Positions 1 to 5,684 of a stretch of 5,684 bases of DNA are shown here, piece by piece. The position numbers and the translations under genes were made by a program. Source of the stretch: Trueperaceae bacterium (GTDB lineage Bacteria; Deinococcota; Deinococci; Deinococcales; Trueperaceae). Every line of letters starts with the position of its first letter. The first letter of the stretch is position 1. The stretch spans positions 1-5,684 of the forward strand of contig JAGXHO010000193.1 in NCBI GenBank assembly GCA_024636105.1, written 5' to 3'. The notes under the pieces were generated by a model. It searched no databases, had not been told where the DNA came from, and saw only the letters and a program-made list of their open reading frames with translations.

Positions 1-206
1 CCCGTTCGCTCCGCCGCCGCCCGCTCCAGTACCGCCGCCGCGTGCCGGGCCGAGTCGACGCGCGCCCGGACGGCCGCCACCGCGTCGTCGTCGCGCGCCG
101 GAGCGTCGACCAGGTGGACCACGCCCACGTCCAACAGCGCCGCCAGCGTCGTCGCCTCGTCGCTGCGCGCGGCGACGATCGTCACCTGCTTCATGGGGAC
201 GATCAC
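1..206 (-). CDS. atpI: V/A-type ATPase subunit I (a-subunit homologue), N-terminal fragment
   Basis: This is the start of the membrane stator subunit of the V/A-ATPase, whose C-terminal membrane half forms the ion half-channels against the proteolipid ring. Only 68 codons are in the window; the family is usually about 600-700 residues, so the rest lies beyond base 1. The N-terminus [18 protein letters not shown], followed by a GVVHLVDAP-like stretch near residues 28-36, matches the usual subunit I opening (MIVPMKKV… then G-V-V-H-[LV]). The residues after that look like the start of the long cytoplasmic helical arm. I chose the GTG at 206-204 because it yields the family's full MIVPMK start, sits 8 bases after a GGGAG (219-215), and overlaps the atpD stop as GTGA. 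The ATG four codons later (194-192) is the alternative. Its place directly after atpD is the normal one in chlamydial/spirochaete operons. Identity rests on a short stretch plus context. Confidence 0.85.
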   Translation of the reverse strand, partial: MIVPMKQVTIVAARSDEATTLAALLDVGVVHLVDAPARDDDAVAAVRARVDSARHAAAVLERAAAERT

Positions 207-808
207 GCCGCCCGCTCCCGCTCGAGGCTCTTGGCCTTGGCGAGCTTGGCCCGCACGACGTCGGCCGCCTGCAGGTCGCCGAGCGCGATGCGGATGGAAC
301 GCAGCGCCGCGGTCGCCTCCGGGATCTTCACCTTCTCGAACAGGTTCACGCGCTGCCGCGTGCGGCGCAGCTCGTCGCCGAGGCGGCTGCGCTGCTCGAC
401 GAGGACCCGGCGGCGCAGGCGCAGGTCGGCCAGGCGCTCGAGCGCGACCAGGGCATCGTCGACCCACGGGGGCGTGGTGGCTAAGGGCGGCGCGTGCCGA
501 CGCCATGCGAGGTGCTCGAGGGTCGGCAACGCCACGCCGGCCACGCTGATCTCGCCGGTGCGCACCTCCTCGAGCACCAGGAGCGTCGCCAACGGCTGCG
601 GCTCGGCCCACACCTCGATCCAGGCGCTCACCTCGAGGCGAACGCGCGCCTCCTCCTCGCTGACCTCGTGCACGGCGGCCTCCACGCGCCGCAACTCCAT
701 CTGGAGCTGCCGCTGCTTGAGCCGAAGCGTCGGCAGGTAGCGCTCGTAGCGCGCGAGCGCGTCGCGCTGCCGCTTCAACTCGTGCTTGCTGGCCGGGATG
801 CGGCTCAC
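203..808 (-). CDS. atpD: V/A-type ATPase subunit D (central rotor shaft)
   Basis: This is the central-stalk subunit, the counterpart of F-type gamma. It is a long antiparallel helical hairpin that turns inside the A3B3 head and passes torque to the membrane ring. The 201-residue product is normal for the family (about 200-220). An N-terminal basic helix (residues about 4-60, with [25 protein letters not shown]) and a C-terminal helix (about 115-198) flank a more variable middle. [16 protein letters not shown] at 149-164 is the hallmark D motif (R-T-x-x-R-V-N-x-[LF]-E-x-x-x-I-P). The frame stays open upstream into atpB, but homology begins at the GTG at 808-806, giving [15 protein letters not shown]. 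That GTG overlaps the atpB stop as GTGA. The sequence just before it has only a weak Shine-Dalgarno match, so initiation probably depends on ribosomes finishing atpB. The stop overlaps the atpI start in the same way. Confidence 0.95.
   Translation of the reverse strand: MSRIPASKHELKRQRDALARYERYLPTLRLKQRQLQMELRRVEAAVHEVSEEEARVRLEVSAWIEVWAEPQPLATLLVLEEVRTGEISVAGVALPTLEHLAWRRHAPPLATTPPWVDDALVALERLADLRLRRRVLVEQRSRLGDELRRTRQRVNLFEKVKIPEATAALRSIRIALGDLQAADVVRAKLAKAKSLERERAA
215..219 (-). promoter_or_regulatory. Ribosome binding site for atpI
   Basis: GGGAG on the minus strand lies inside the 3' end of atpD, 8 bases before the GTG at 206. It supports that GTG over the ATG twelve bases downstream, for which the spacing would be far too long. 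Confidence 0.5.
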
Positions 809-2106
809 CCCGGCGCCTGCGGCCAGTAGCGCTCGATGAGCGCGGTCGGCAGGCCCGTCTGGGCCGGTTCGAAGCTCTCGGCGAGCAGCGCCCAACCGGT
901 GTCGAGCGCGCGTTCCAGCGGGAGGTCGACGTCGAGGTCCATCAGCCGCGCCTCGAAGCCGGCGCCGTACCGCAGAAGCCGCTCGTCCCAATCGCTCATG
1001 CGGAAGCCCATCGAGCGCTTCTCGAGCGTCTCGCGGTAGGACGCGTACAGCTGGATCATCGCGTTCATCAGCGGGCGATGGTCGTCGCGCGTGCGGCCGT
1101 TCACCAGCTGCTTGAGGCGGCTCAGGCTGCCGAAGGGCTCGATGCGGCCACCGCGCAGGTAGAGCTGGCCCTCGGTGATGTAGCCGGTGTTGTCGGGCAC
1201 GGGGTGGGTGACGTCGTCGCCGGGCATCGTCGTCACGGCGAGGATCGTGATCGAACCCGCCTCGTCGAAATCGACGGCCTTCTCGTAGCGCGCCGCCAGC
1301 TGGCTGTAGAGGTCGCCGGGGTAGCCGCGGTTCGACGGGATCTGCTCCATCGTGATGGCCACCTCCTTGAGCGCGTCGGCGAAGTTGGTCATGTCGGAGA
1401 GCAGCACCAGCACCCGCTTGCCGGCGAGCGCGAAGCGCTCCGCGACCGCCAGCGCCAGGTCGGGCACGAGCAGGCACTCGACGGTCGGGTCGGCGGCGGT
1501 GTGGATGAAGGCGACCGTGCGCGCCAGCGCACCGGCGGCCTCGAGCGTGTCGCGAAAGTACAGGTAATCGTCGTGCTTGAGGCCGAGCCCGCCAAGCACG
1601 ATCACGTCGACCTCGGCCTGCAGCGCCAGCCGCGCGAGGAGTTCGTGGTACGGCTCCCCCGGGACCGAGAAGATCGGCAGCTTCTGGCTCTCGACCAGCG
1701 TGTTGAACACGTCGATCATCGGGATGCCGGTGCGCACCATGTGGCGCGGCACGACGCGCCGGGTCGGGTTGACCGACGGCCCCGCCAGGTCGACCAGCTC
1801 CTCGTCCAGGACCGGACCGTGGTCGCGCGGTCGCCCCGCACCGTCGAAGATGCGGCCCAGCGTCGCGTCCGAGGCGGCGACGCGCATGGGGCGGCCGAGG
1901 AAGCGCACGTGCGCGTCGGTCGGCAGGCCGCGCGTGCCCGCGAACACCTGGAGGAACGCGCGCCCCCCTTCGAGGCGCACGACCTGCGCCAGCGACGTGC
2001 CGCCGGGCCAGTCGAGCTGCGCGAGCTCGCGGTACGTCGCGTCGCCGGCCTCCACGGCGACGACGCTGCCGGCGATGCGCTCGAGGCGGGTGTAGACCTT
2101 ACGCAT
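805..2106 (-). CDS. atpB: V/A-type ATPase subunit B (non-catalytic nucleotide-binding subunit)
   Basis: Three copies alternate with subunit A in the A3B3 head. B binds nucleotide weakly and lends residues to the catalytic sites of A. The 433-residue product is typical of bacterial B. An N-terminal beta-barrel (about 1-75) is followed by the RecA-like domain. Where catalytic subunits have a P-loop there is [15 protein letters not shown] (146-160), with no Walker A lysine, as expected for B. Other family blocks are [22 protein letters not shown] (around 202-223), [16 protein letters not shown] (235-250), [17 protein letters not shown] (255-271) and [27 protein letters not shown] (around 306-332). 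The wording of these blocks, for example [13 protein letters not shown] and the [13 protein letters not shown] run, is closer to chlamydial and spirochaete B as I remember it than to Thermus. The ATG at 2106 follows a strong GAGGAGGTG and overlaps the atpA stop as ATGCGTAA. Confidence 0.97.
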   Translation of the reverse strand: MRKVYTRLERIAGSVVAVEAGDATYRELAQLDWPGGTSLAQVVRLEGGRAFLQVFAGTRGLPTDAHVRFLGRPMRVAASDATLGRIFDGAGRPRDHGPVLDEELVDLAGPSVNPTRRVVPRHMVRTGIPMIDVFNTLVESQKLPIFSVPGEPYHELLARLALQAEVDVIVLGGLGLKHDDYLYFRDTLEAAGALARTVAFIHTAADPTVECLLVPDLALAVAERFALAGKRVLVLLSDMTNFADALKEVAITMEQIPSNRGYPGDLYSQLAARYEKAVDFDEAGSITILAVTTMPGDDVTHPVPDNTGYITEGQLYLRGGRIEPFGSLSRLKQLVNGRTRDDHRPLMNAMIQLYASYRETLEKRSMGFRMSDWDERLLRYGAGFEARLMDLDVDLPLERALDTGWALLAESFEPAQTGLPTALIERYWPQAPG

Positions 2107-3829
2107 CGCCGCGCACCTCCTCGACGAGCGCGCGCACCCGCGCGCGCGCCACGTCGAACGTCGGGTCGCCCCACGGGCAGCGGTGCCACTCCTTGGTCGC
2201 TTGGCCGAGTCGATGGAAGAAGGCGCGGGCCGCGTCCTTGCCGCCGAAGCGGAGCGGGGCGCGGAGGTAGGTGAGCAACTCGCCGAAGACGAGCGCCTGC
2301 CGGTCGGCGCCGGTCGCGGCGTCGACCGGGTCGAAGGCGTCCTGCTGCAGGTACGCGGCGTCGAGGTACTCGGCCCGCAGGTGCTGGACGAAATCGTCGA
2401 GCGTCGTCCCCTCCTCGCCCACCACCTTCATCATCTGCGCCACGTCCGCGCCCCCGCGCAGCAGCCCGCGCGCGAAGGCGACGTCCGAGGCGTCGACCAG
2501 GCCGGCGTACTGACTCCAACTCTCCAACGGATCGATCGCCGGGTAGCGCCGCGCGTCGGAGCGCTCGCGCGACAGCCCGAGGAACGCGCCGACCACTTTG
2601 AGCGTCGCCTGCGTCACGGGCTCCTCGAGGTTCCCGCCGGCCGGGCTGACGGTGCCGCCGATCGTGACCGAGCCGGTCGTGCCGTCGCGCAACCGCACCA
2701 GCCCACCGCGCTCGTAGAAGGACGCGACCACCGACTCCAGGTACGCGGGGAACGCCTCCTCGCCGGGGATCTCCTCGAGGCGGCCGGACACCTCGCGCAG
2801 CGCTTGCGCCCAGCGGCTGGTCGAGTCGGCGATCATCAACACGTCGAGCCCCATCTGGCGGTAGTACTCGGCGATCGTGACGCCGGTGTAGACGCTCGCT
2901 TCGCGCGCGGCCACGGGCATCGAGCTCGTGTTGCAGACGATGACGGTGCGCTCCATGAGGGTGCGACCGGTGCGCGGATCGATCAGCTCCGGGAACTCGC
3001 GCAGCGTCTCGACGACCTCGCCGGCGCGCTCACCGCACGCGGCGATGATGACGACGTCGACCTCCGCATGGCGGCTCATCAACTGCTGCAGGACGGTCTT
3101 CCCGGCCCCGAACGGGCCGGGGATGCAGAAGGTGCCGCCGCGCGCCACCGGGAACACGGTGTCGACGATGCGGATCTGGGTGACCAGCGGCTCCTGCGGG
3201 CGCAACCGCTCAAAGTACGCGCGGATCGGCACCTTGACCGGCCAGCGCTGCAGCATCCGGACCTCGCGCGTGCGTCCGCGCGGGTCCTCGAGGGTCGCGA
3301 CGACGTCCTCGACGAGCCGGTCGCCGGCGTCGTCGATCGCGCGCACCCGCCATCGCCCGGCGAACGCGAAGGGCACCATGATGCGGTGGACGAACTCGCC
3401 TTCGGGGACGGTGCCCAGCGTGGCGCCCGCCCGCACGGCGTCGCCGACGCGAGCCACCGGCGTGAACGGCCAGCGGCGCTCGCGGTCGATGGGCTGCAAG
3501 TAGCGGCCGCGCTGCAAGAAGTAACCGCCGGCGGCGGCCAGCTCGTGCAGCGGGTTCTGGAGCCCGTCGACCACCTGACCGAGCAAGCCCGGTCCGAGCT
3601 CCGCCGCAAGCATCTCGCCGGTGAACTCGACCTTGCCGCCCACGTACAGCCCCGTGGTGTCCTCGAAGACCTGGAGGTCGGCGTAGCCGCCGCGAACGCG
3701 GATCAACTCAGCCTTGAGCCGCAGGTCGTCGATGAGCGCGTACCCCACCTCGTTCTGGACGACCGGCCGCTCGAACGCGACGGTGATGAGCGGCCCGCTC
3801 ACCGCGACGATGCGACCGGTGTTAGCCAT
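2099..3829 (-). CDS. atpA: V/A-type ATPase catalytic subunit A
   Basis: This subunit hydrolyses or makes ATP at the A/B interfaces of the soluble head. The 576-residue length is right for the family. An N-terminal barrel (about 1-72) is followed by the A-specific bulge domain (about 110-200, ending in RWPVKVPIR). The RecA-like core has the A-type P-loop GPFGAGKT (238-245, K244/T245 for phosphate and Mg), [13 protein letters not shown] (264-276, with E267 the expected catalytic glutamate), the Walker B region [18 protein letters not shown] (329-346, D335) and [16 protein letters not shown] (349-364). [22 protein letters not shown] (386-407) and a helical C-terminal domain follow. GERAGEV in place of the GERGNEM common in archaeal/Thermus A, together with [15 protein letters not shown], points to the chlamydial/spirochaete branch. 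All catalytic residues look intact. The ATG at 3829 overlaps the preceding stop as ATGGCTAA and has a run of six Gs 8 bases upstream; the stop is TAA. Confidence 0.98.
   Translation of the reverse strand: MANTGRIVAVSGPLITVAFERPVVQNEVGYALIDDLRLKAELIRVRGGYADLQVFEDTTGLYVGGKVEFTGEMLAAELGPGLLGQVVDGLQNPLHELAAAGGYFLQRGRYLQPIDRERRWPFTPVARVGDAVRAGATLGTVPEGEFVHRIMVPFAFAGRWRVRAIDDAGDRLVEDVVATLEDPRGRTREVRMLQRWPVKVPIRAYFERLRPQEPLVTQIRIVDTVFPVARGGTFCIPGPFGAGKTVLQQLMSRHAEVDVVIIAACGERAGEVVETLREFPELIDPRTGRTLMERTVIVCNTSSMPVAAREASVYTGVTIAEYYRQMGLDVLMIADSTSRWAQALREVSGRLEEIPGEEAFPAYLESVVASFYERGGLVRLRDGTTGSVTIGGTVSPAGGNLEEPVTQATLKVVGAFLGLSRERSDARRYPAIDPLESWSQYAGLVDASDVAFARGLLRGGADVAQMMKVVGEEGTTLDDFVQHLRAEYLDAAYLQQDAFDPVDAATGADRQALVFGELLTYLRAPLRFGGKDAARAFFHRLGQATKEWHRCPWGDPTFDVARARVRALVEEVRGDA
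2114..2122 (-). promoter_or_regulatory. Strong ribosome binding site for atpB
   Basis: GAGGAGGTG lies within the last codons of atpA, with its AGGAGG core (2121-2116) ending 9 bases before the atpB ATG at 2106. It is the best Shine-Dalgarno match in the operon and fixes the atpB start. The internal starts of the DUF2764 gene and atpD have much weaker matches. Confidence 0.75.
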
Positions 3830-4412
3830 CGATCGCGCCCCCCGGCTCGGCGTCGCCCATCGGCCGCTCGATGCGCCGGAGCATCGCCTCGAGCCTCGCC
3901 CAGCCCGCGTCGGCGCTCCAGTCGGCTCGCCGCGTGGCGAGCCGGACCTGGACCGCGCGCGCGAACAGCGCGGCGAAGCCGGCGGGTTCGGTGGCCGCCA
4001 GCTCGTCGGCGAGGCGCCACCGCAGCGCGTCGAGCGCCCGTTCCCGGGCTCCGGGGTCGTCGTTCTCGAACGCGCGCGCGACCGCCTCGACGACGTCGAC
4101 GCGGTAGCCGGCCGGGTTCCGCAGGTGCGCCTGCGGGTCGCGTCCGGTGCTCGCGCACCGCGCCCGCACGATCGCGTCGTCGACGTGCGCGATGCGCTCG
4201 TCCCAAGCGCGCGCGGTCGCGCCGAGGGGGGCCGCGTCGGTTCGGAGGGCTTCGTCGACCGGCTCGACCGGCGCCGCGAACGCGTGCGCGAGCTCGCGGA
4301 AGCGCGCCGCGCTCAGGACGCGGCCGCAGGCGTCGAGGAACGCGTCGGGCGTCAGGGCCGGCGGTTCGTCCAGACGGGGGAAGGGGAGGCTCGCAAGCAG
4401 GTAGGCGATCAT
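3822..4412 (-). CDS. DUF2764 family protein of the V/A-ATPase operon
   Basis: This is a 196-residue soluble protein with no signal peptide or membrane segment. From memory of the family it belongs to DUF2764, found between atpE and atpA in Chlamydia, Borrelia and Bacteroidetes ATPase operons. The N-terminus YLLASLPFPRLDEPPALTP (4-22), then FLDAC (25-29), fits the family opening (Y-Y-x-[LV]-A-S-L-P…PP…F-L-x-x-C). A second conserved-looking block runs from about 116 to 178: NDDPGARERALDALRW (117-132), then a helical stretch ending in the ADWSADAG (163-170) and WARLEAML (171-178) segments. The rest is Ala/Arg-rich helix. No enzyme motif is visible. My inference is that it is a structural ATPase part, possibly replacing subunit C (the socket joining shaft to ring) or another stalk subunit, since no C or F gene is present between E and I. 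The start overlaps the atpE stop as ATGA; the stop TAA lies inside the atpA start. Confidence 0.82.
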   Translation of the reverse strand: MIAYLLASLPFPRLDEPPALTPDAFLDACGRVLSAARFRELAHAFAAPVEPVDEALRTDAAPLGATARAWDERIAHVDDAIVRARCASTGRDPQAHLRNPAGYRVDVVEAVARAFENDDPGARERALDALRWRLADELAATEPAGFAALFARAVQVRLATRRADWSADAGWARLEAMLRRIERPMGDAEPGGAIDG

Positions 4413-5077
4413 GCGCTCGGATCGGCGCTCGCCGCCGCACCACCGTCGGACCCGCGCTGGAGCCGCACCGCGACGCGCGGCAGCAGGTCGGCCAAGCGCG
4501 GGTTGAGGTACGTGCTCAGGACCTCGGCGATCGCGTCGACCGTCAGGTCGTGCTCCACGTGCTCGTCGACCAGGATCACCCGGAAGCCGTGGTCGACGTC
4601 TGGATCGAGCTTCAACTCGACGCCGTGGATCAGCTTCTCGCGGTACCGCTCGGCGTAGAGGCGCACCATCTCGTCGAGGTCGTCGGGGCCCAAGAGCACC
4701 GCCATGCGGCGCTCGCGACCGCCGTGGGCGGTGTACCCGTCGGCCATCTTCACGAGCATCTCGGCGAGCAGGTTCGGTCGCAGCTCCTCGACCAACGACG
4801 CCCGGACCAGCTCGCCGAGCAGGTCGCCGATCGCCGTGCGGACCGTGAGGAGCAGGTCGCGACCGGCCTGCTCGAGCGCGACGGTGCTGCGCTCGGTGAA
4901 CACCGCCGCGTCGCGCTCGGCCTGCGCCAGCCGTCGCTGAGCCTCGGTCTCGGCGTCGCGTTTGAGCGTCGCGGCCTCCGCCTCAGCCGCGGCGACGATG
5001 GTGTTGGCTCGCTCTTCGCCCTCGTGGACGGCGTCGCGTTGCAGGCGATCGATCAGGGCCTGGAGGTCCTCGGGCAT
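4409..5077 (-). CDS. atpE: V/A-type ATPase subunit E (peripheral stalk)
   Basis: Subunit E forms the outer stalk that holds the A3B3 head still against the membrane stator. The 222 residues compare with about 190-210 usually. Residues 1-75 are a charged, Ala-rich helix (AAAEAEAATLKRDAETEAQRRLA region, 29-51) that would form the right-handed coiled coil with a partner. Residues about 80-207 are the globular head-binding domain, with RMAVLLGPDDLDEM (124-137), DHGFRVILVDE (162-172) and DAIAEVLSTYLNPRLADLLP (181-200), which fit the E family's 'G-[GF]-F-x-V … L … L' ending. The last 14 or so residues are a low-complexity tail. The ATG at 5077 is preceded by GAAGGGG at 5 bases and is the first gene of the run, 128 bases after the P450 stop. 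No separate G/H partner gene is seen in the window. Sequence similarity in this family is weak, so context adds much of the confidence. Confidence 0.9.
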   Translation of the reverse strand: MPEDLQALIDRLQRDAVHEGEERANTIVAAAEAEAATLKRDAETEAQRRLAQAERDAAVFTERSTVALEQAGRDLLLTVRTAIGDLLGELVRASLVEELRPNLLAEMLVKMADGYTAHGGRERRMAVLLGPDDLDEMVRLYAERYREKLIHGVELKLDPDVDHGFRVILVDEHVEHDLTVDAIAEVLSTYLNPRLADLLPRVAVRLQRGSDGGAAASADPSA

Positions 5078-5082
5078 GGGCG

Positions 5083-5089
5083 CCCCTTC
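5083..5089 (-). promoter_or_regulatory. Ribosome binding site for atpE
   Basis: GAAGGGG ends 5 bases before the atpE ATG at 5077. The spacer CGCCC could pair with the GGGCG at 5097-5093, which would place this site in the loop of a small hairpin. Confidence 0.5.
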
Positions 5090-5108
5090 GGCCGCCCGCA
5101 GGGCGACC
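5090..5108 (-). promoter_or_regulatory. Leader hairpin directly before the atpE ribosome binding site
   Basis: On the minus strand GGTCGCCC (5108-5101), loop TGC and GGGCGGCC (5097-5090) form an 8-pair stem with one G-U pair, ending immediately before the GAAGGGG at 5089. It shares base 5108 with the neighbouring hairpin. Its right arm could instead pair with CGCCC (5082-5078) around the ribosome binding site. A role in controlling atpE translation is inference only. Confidence 0.3.
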
Positions 5109-5130
5109 GCCCCGGACGGTGGCCGGGGCG
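5108..5130 (-). terminator. GC-rich hairpin, possible terminator of the P450 gene
   Basis: CGCCCCGG (5108-5115) and CCGGGGCG (5123-5130) form a perfect 8-base-pair stem of only G-C pairs with a 7-base loop, 75 bases after the P450 stop. There is no T tract after it on either strand, so it is not a classical intrinsic terminator. It could equally be leader structure of the ATPase mRNA, or chance in GC-rich DNA. Confidence 0.3.
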
Positions 5131-5205
5131 CCCGGAGCAGCGCGGCTCCATCGGACCGCCCGGGGCCCCTAGGGCGCTAGGAACGAATGTCCAGGTTGCC
5201 GCGGC

Positions 5206-5684
5206 TCACGCGGTTGCGGCGGCCGCAGTCGCGTTGGAGGTCGCCGCCAGCTCGACCTCGAGCCCGCGCACCTCGTACCCCTCGATCAGGTCGTTCCACG
5301 CTAGCCGCGGCTCGCCGACCACCGTCAACGGAAGCCGCAACAAGCGTTGCAGGAAGGCGTCGCTCTCGGCGATGGCGATGAACGCGCCGGGGCAGCGGTG
5401 GGCACCGTCGCCGAACGACATCACGGGCTCCTGCACGCGCGGCGCCCGTTCGCGATCGGGGCGGAGGCACAGCGGCGCGGCGCCCACCGCATCGGCGTCG
5501 GCGTTGGCGGCGCGGACGTCGAGGTCGATCAGCGCGCCCGCCGGGATCGTCGTGGTCGCGCCATCGATCTCGACGCGGACATCGGCCGTCGCGCGCCGGT
5601 ACAGGTGGCCCACCACCGGCTCCAGGCGCAGGATCTCGTGCAGCACCAGGTGCCGCTCGGGTTCGTCGCCGGCCAGGTAGCGCC
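5206..5684 (-). CDS. Cytochrome P450, C-terminal part (5' end outside window)
   Basis: This is a haem-thiolate monooxygenase; bacterial members usually hydroxylate or epoxidise lipids, terpenoids or other small organics with electrons from a ferredoxin. About 158 residues are visible of the usual 400 or so. The ORF continues to the window edge, so the GTG at 5646 is internal, not the start. Counting from the first whole codon (5682): the K-helix ExxR is E16-I-L-R19, followed by RRATADV (29-35) and IPAGALI (46-52) of the usual strand region. The haem loop FGDGAHRCPG (90-99) fits FxxGxxxCxG, with C97 as the iron ligand. After it come the L helix and the C-terminal strands, then an Ala/Thr-rich tail. 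The segment between (60-80) departs from the usual N-R-D-P meander. The substrate cannot be told. It lies upstream on the same strand as the ATPase operon with no evident functional link. Confidence 0.93.
   Translation of the reverse strand, partial: RYLAGDEPERHLVLHEILRLEPVVGHLYRRATADVRVEIDGATTTIPAGALIDLDVRAANADADAVGAAPLCLRPDRERAPRVQEPVMSFGDGAHRCPGAFIAIAESDAFLQRLLRLPLTVVGEPRLAWNDLIEGYEVRGLEVELAATSNATAAAATA

Larger units (their letters stand above)
5078..5205. other. Intergenic region between the P450 gene and the ATPase operon
   Basis: This 128-base gap is the only non-coding stretch in the window and the expected place for the operon's promoter and for any P450 terminator. It is dominated by GC-rich inverted repeats: an 8-base-pair perfect stem at 5108-5130, a second at 5090-5108, and the overlapping palindromes GGGGCCCC (5162-5169) and CCCTAGGG (5167-5174). 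A related word recurs as GACCGCCCCGG (5105-5115) and GACCGCCCGG (5154-5163). I see no convincing -35/-10 pair on the minus strand. The least GC-rich part (about 5181-5196) would be the place to look for one. Whether the P450 and the ATPase genes share a transcript is therefore open. Confidence 0.6.

Noticed and set aside
809..1477. Upstream extension of the atpD frame into atpB (to a start at 1477)
   Set aside because: The frame is open only because stops are rare in GC-rich DNA. The added residues are the atpB sequence read out of frame, and D homology begins at the GTG at 808.
1078..2274. Plus-strand open frame of 398 codons opposite atpB
   Set aside because: It is a mirror of the atpB coding sequence in the complementary phase. 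It has no family features and no supporting start signal.
3799..4443. Minus-strand frame of 214 codons overlapping the DUF2764 gene
   Set aside because: It is out of frame with the gene that shows family motifs and overlap-coupled ends, and its product is Arg/Pro/Ala-rich without any motif.
5162..5174. Palindromes GGGGCCCC and CCCTAGGG as a possible operator
   Set aside because: They are short, overlapping and made almost only of G and C. With no recognisable promoter nearby, there is nothing to separate them from chance.
2183..5680. Plus-strand open frame of 1165 codons running antisense to E, DUF2764, A and part of the P450
   Set aside because: It lies opposite five clear features, including the P450 and catalytic ATPase genes. 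Its translation is Arg/Ala/His-rich with no recognisable domain. Long antisense frames are expected when third codon positions are nearly all G or C.

Overview
The window is very GC-rich, by eye around 70%, with G or C in most third codon positions. Every gene I can support lies on the minus strand. It holds most of a bacterial V/A-type (rotary) ATPase operon, plus the 3' end of a cytochrome P450 gene upstream of it. The taxon cannot be fixed from sequence alone. The base composition and the P450 suggest a free-living, high-GC bacterium such as Actinobacteriota, Myxococcota, Acidobacteriota or Chloroflexota. The ATPase, however, is of the kind best known from Chlamydia, Borrelia/Treponema and Bacteroidetes.

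Layout in the direction of transcription (right to left): 5684-5206 is the C-terminal part of a cytochrome P450, cut by the window edge. Next comes a 128-base gap (5205-5078) with two back-to-back GC-rich hairpins and the ribosome binding site of the next gene. Then follow, without any gap, atpE (5077-4409, peripheral stalk), a DUF2764-type gene (4412-3822, unassigned ATPase component), atpA (3829-2099, catalytic subunit), atpB (2106-805, nucleotide-binding regulatory subunit), atpD (808-203, central rotor shaft) and the first 68 codons of atpI (206-1, membrane stator), which runs off the window.

All five junctions inside the operon overlap: ATGA, ATGGCTAA, ATGCGTAA, GTGA and GTGA. This implies one transcript with translational coupling. 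The order E-DUF2764-A-B-D-I, with no separate C, F or G gene between E and I, is the compact chlamydial/spirochaete arrangement, not the Thermus/archaeal order (…E-C-F-A-B-D). The A3B3 head, the shaft and the start of the stator are present. The proteolipid ring gene (atpK), expected just beyond atpI, is outside the window, so the coupling ion and the preferred direction (ATP synthesis or ion pumping) cannot be read here.

The main points worth a second look are the DUF2764 protein as the likely stand-in for a missing stalk subunit, this operon type in a high-GC genome, the regular overlap pattern, and the structured leader before atpE. I found no mobile element, CRISPR array, tRNA or rRNA. 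The long plus-strand open frames are antisense shadows produced by the GC bias.
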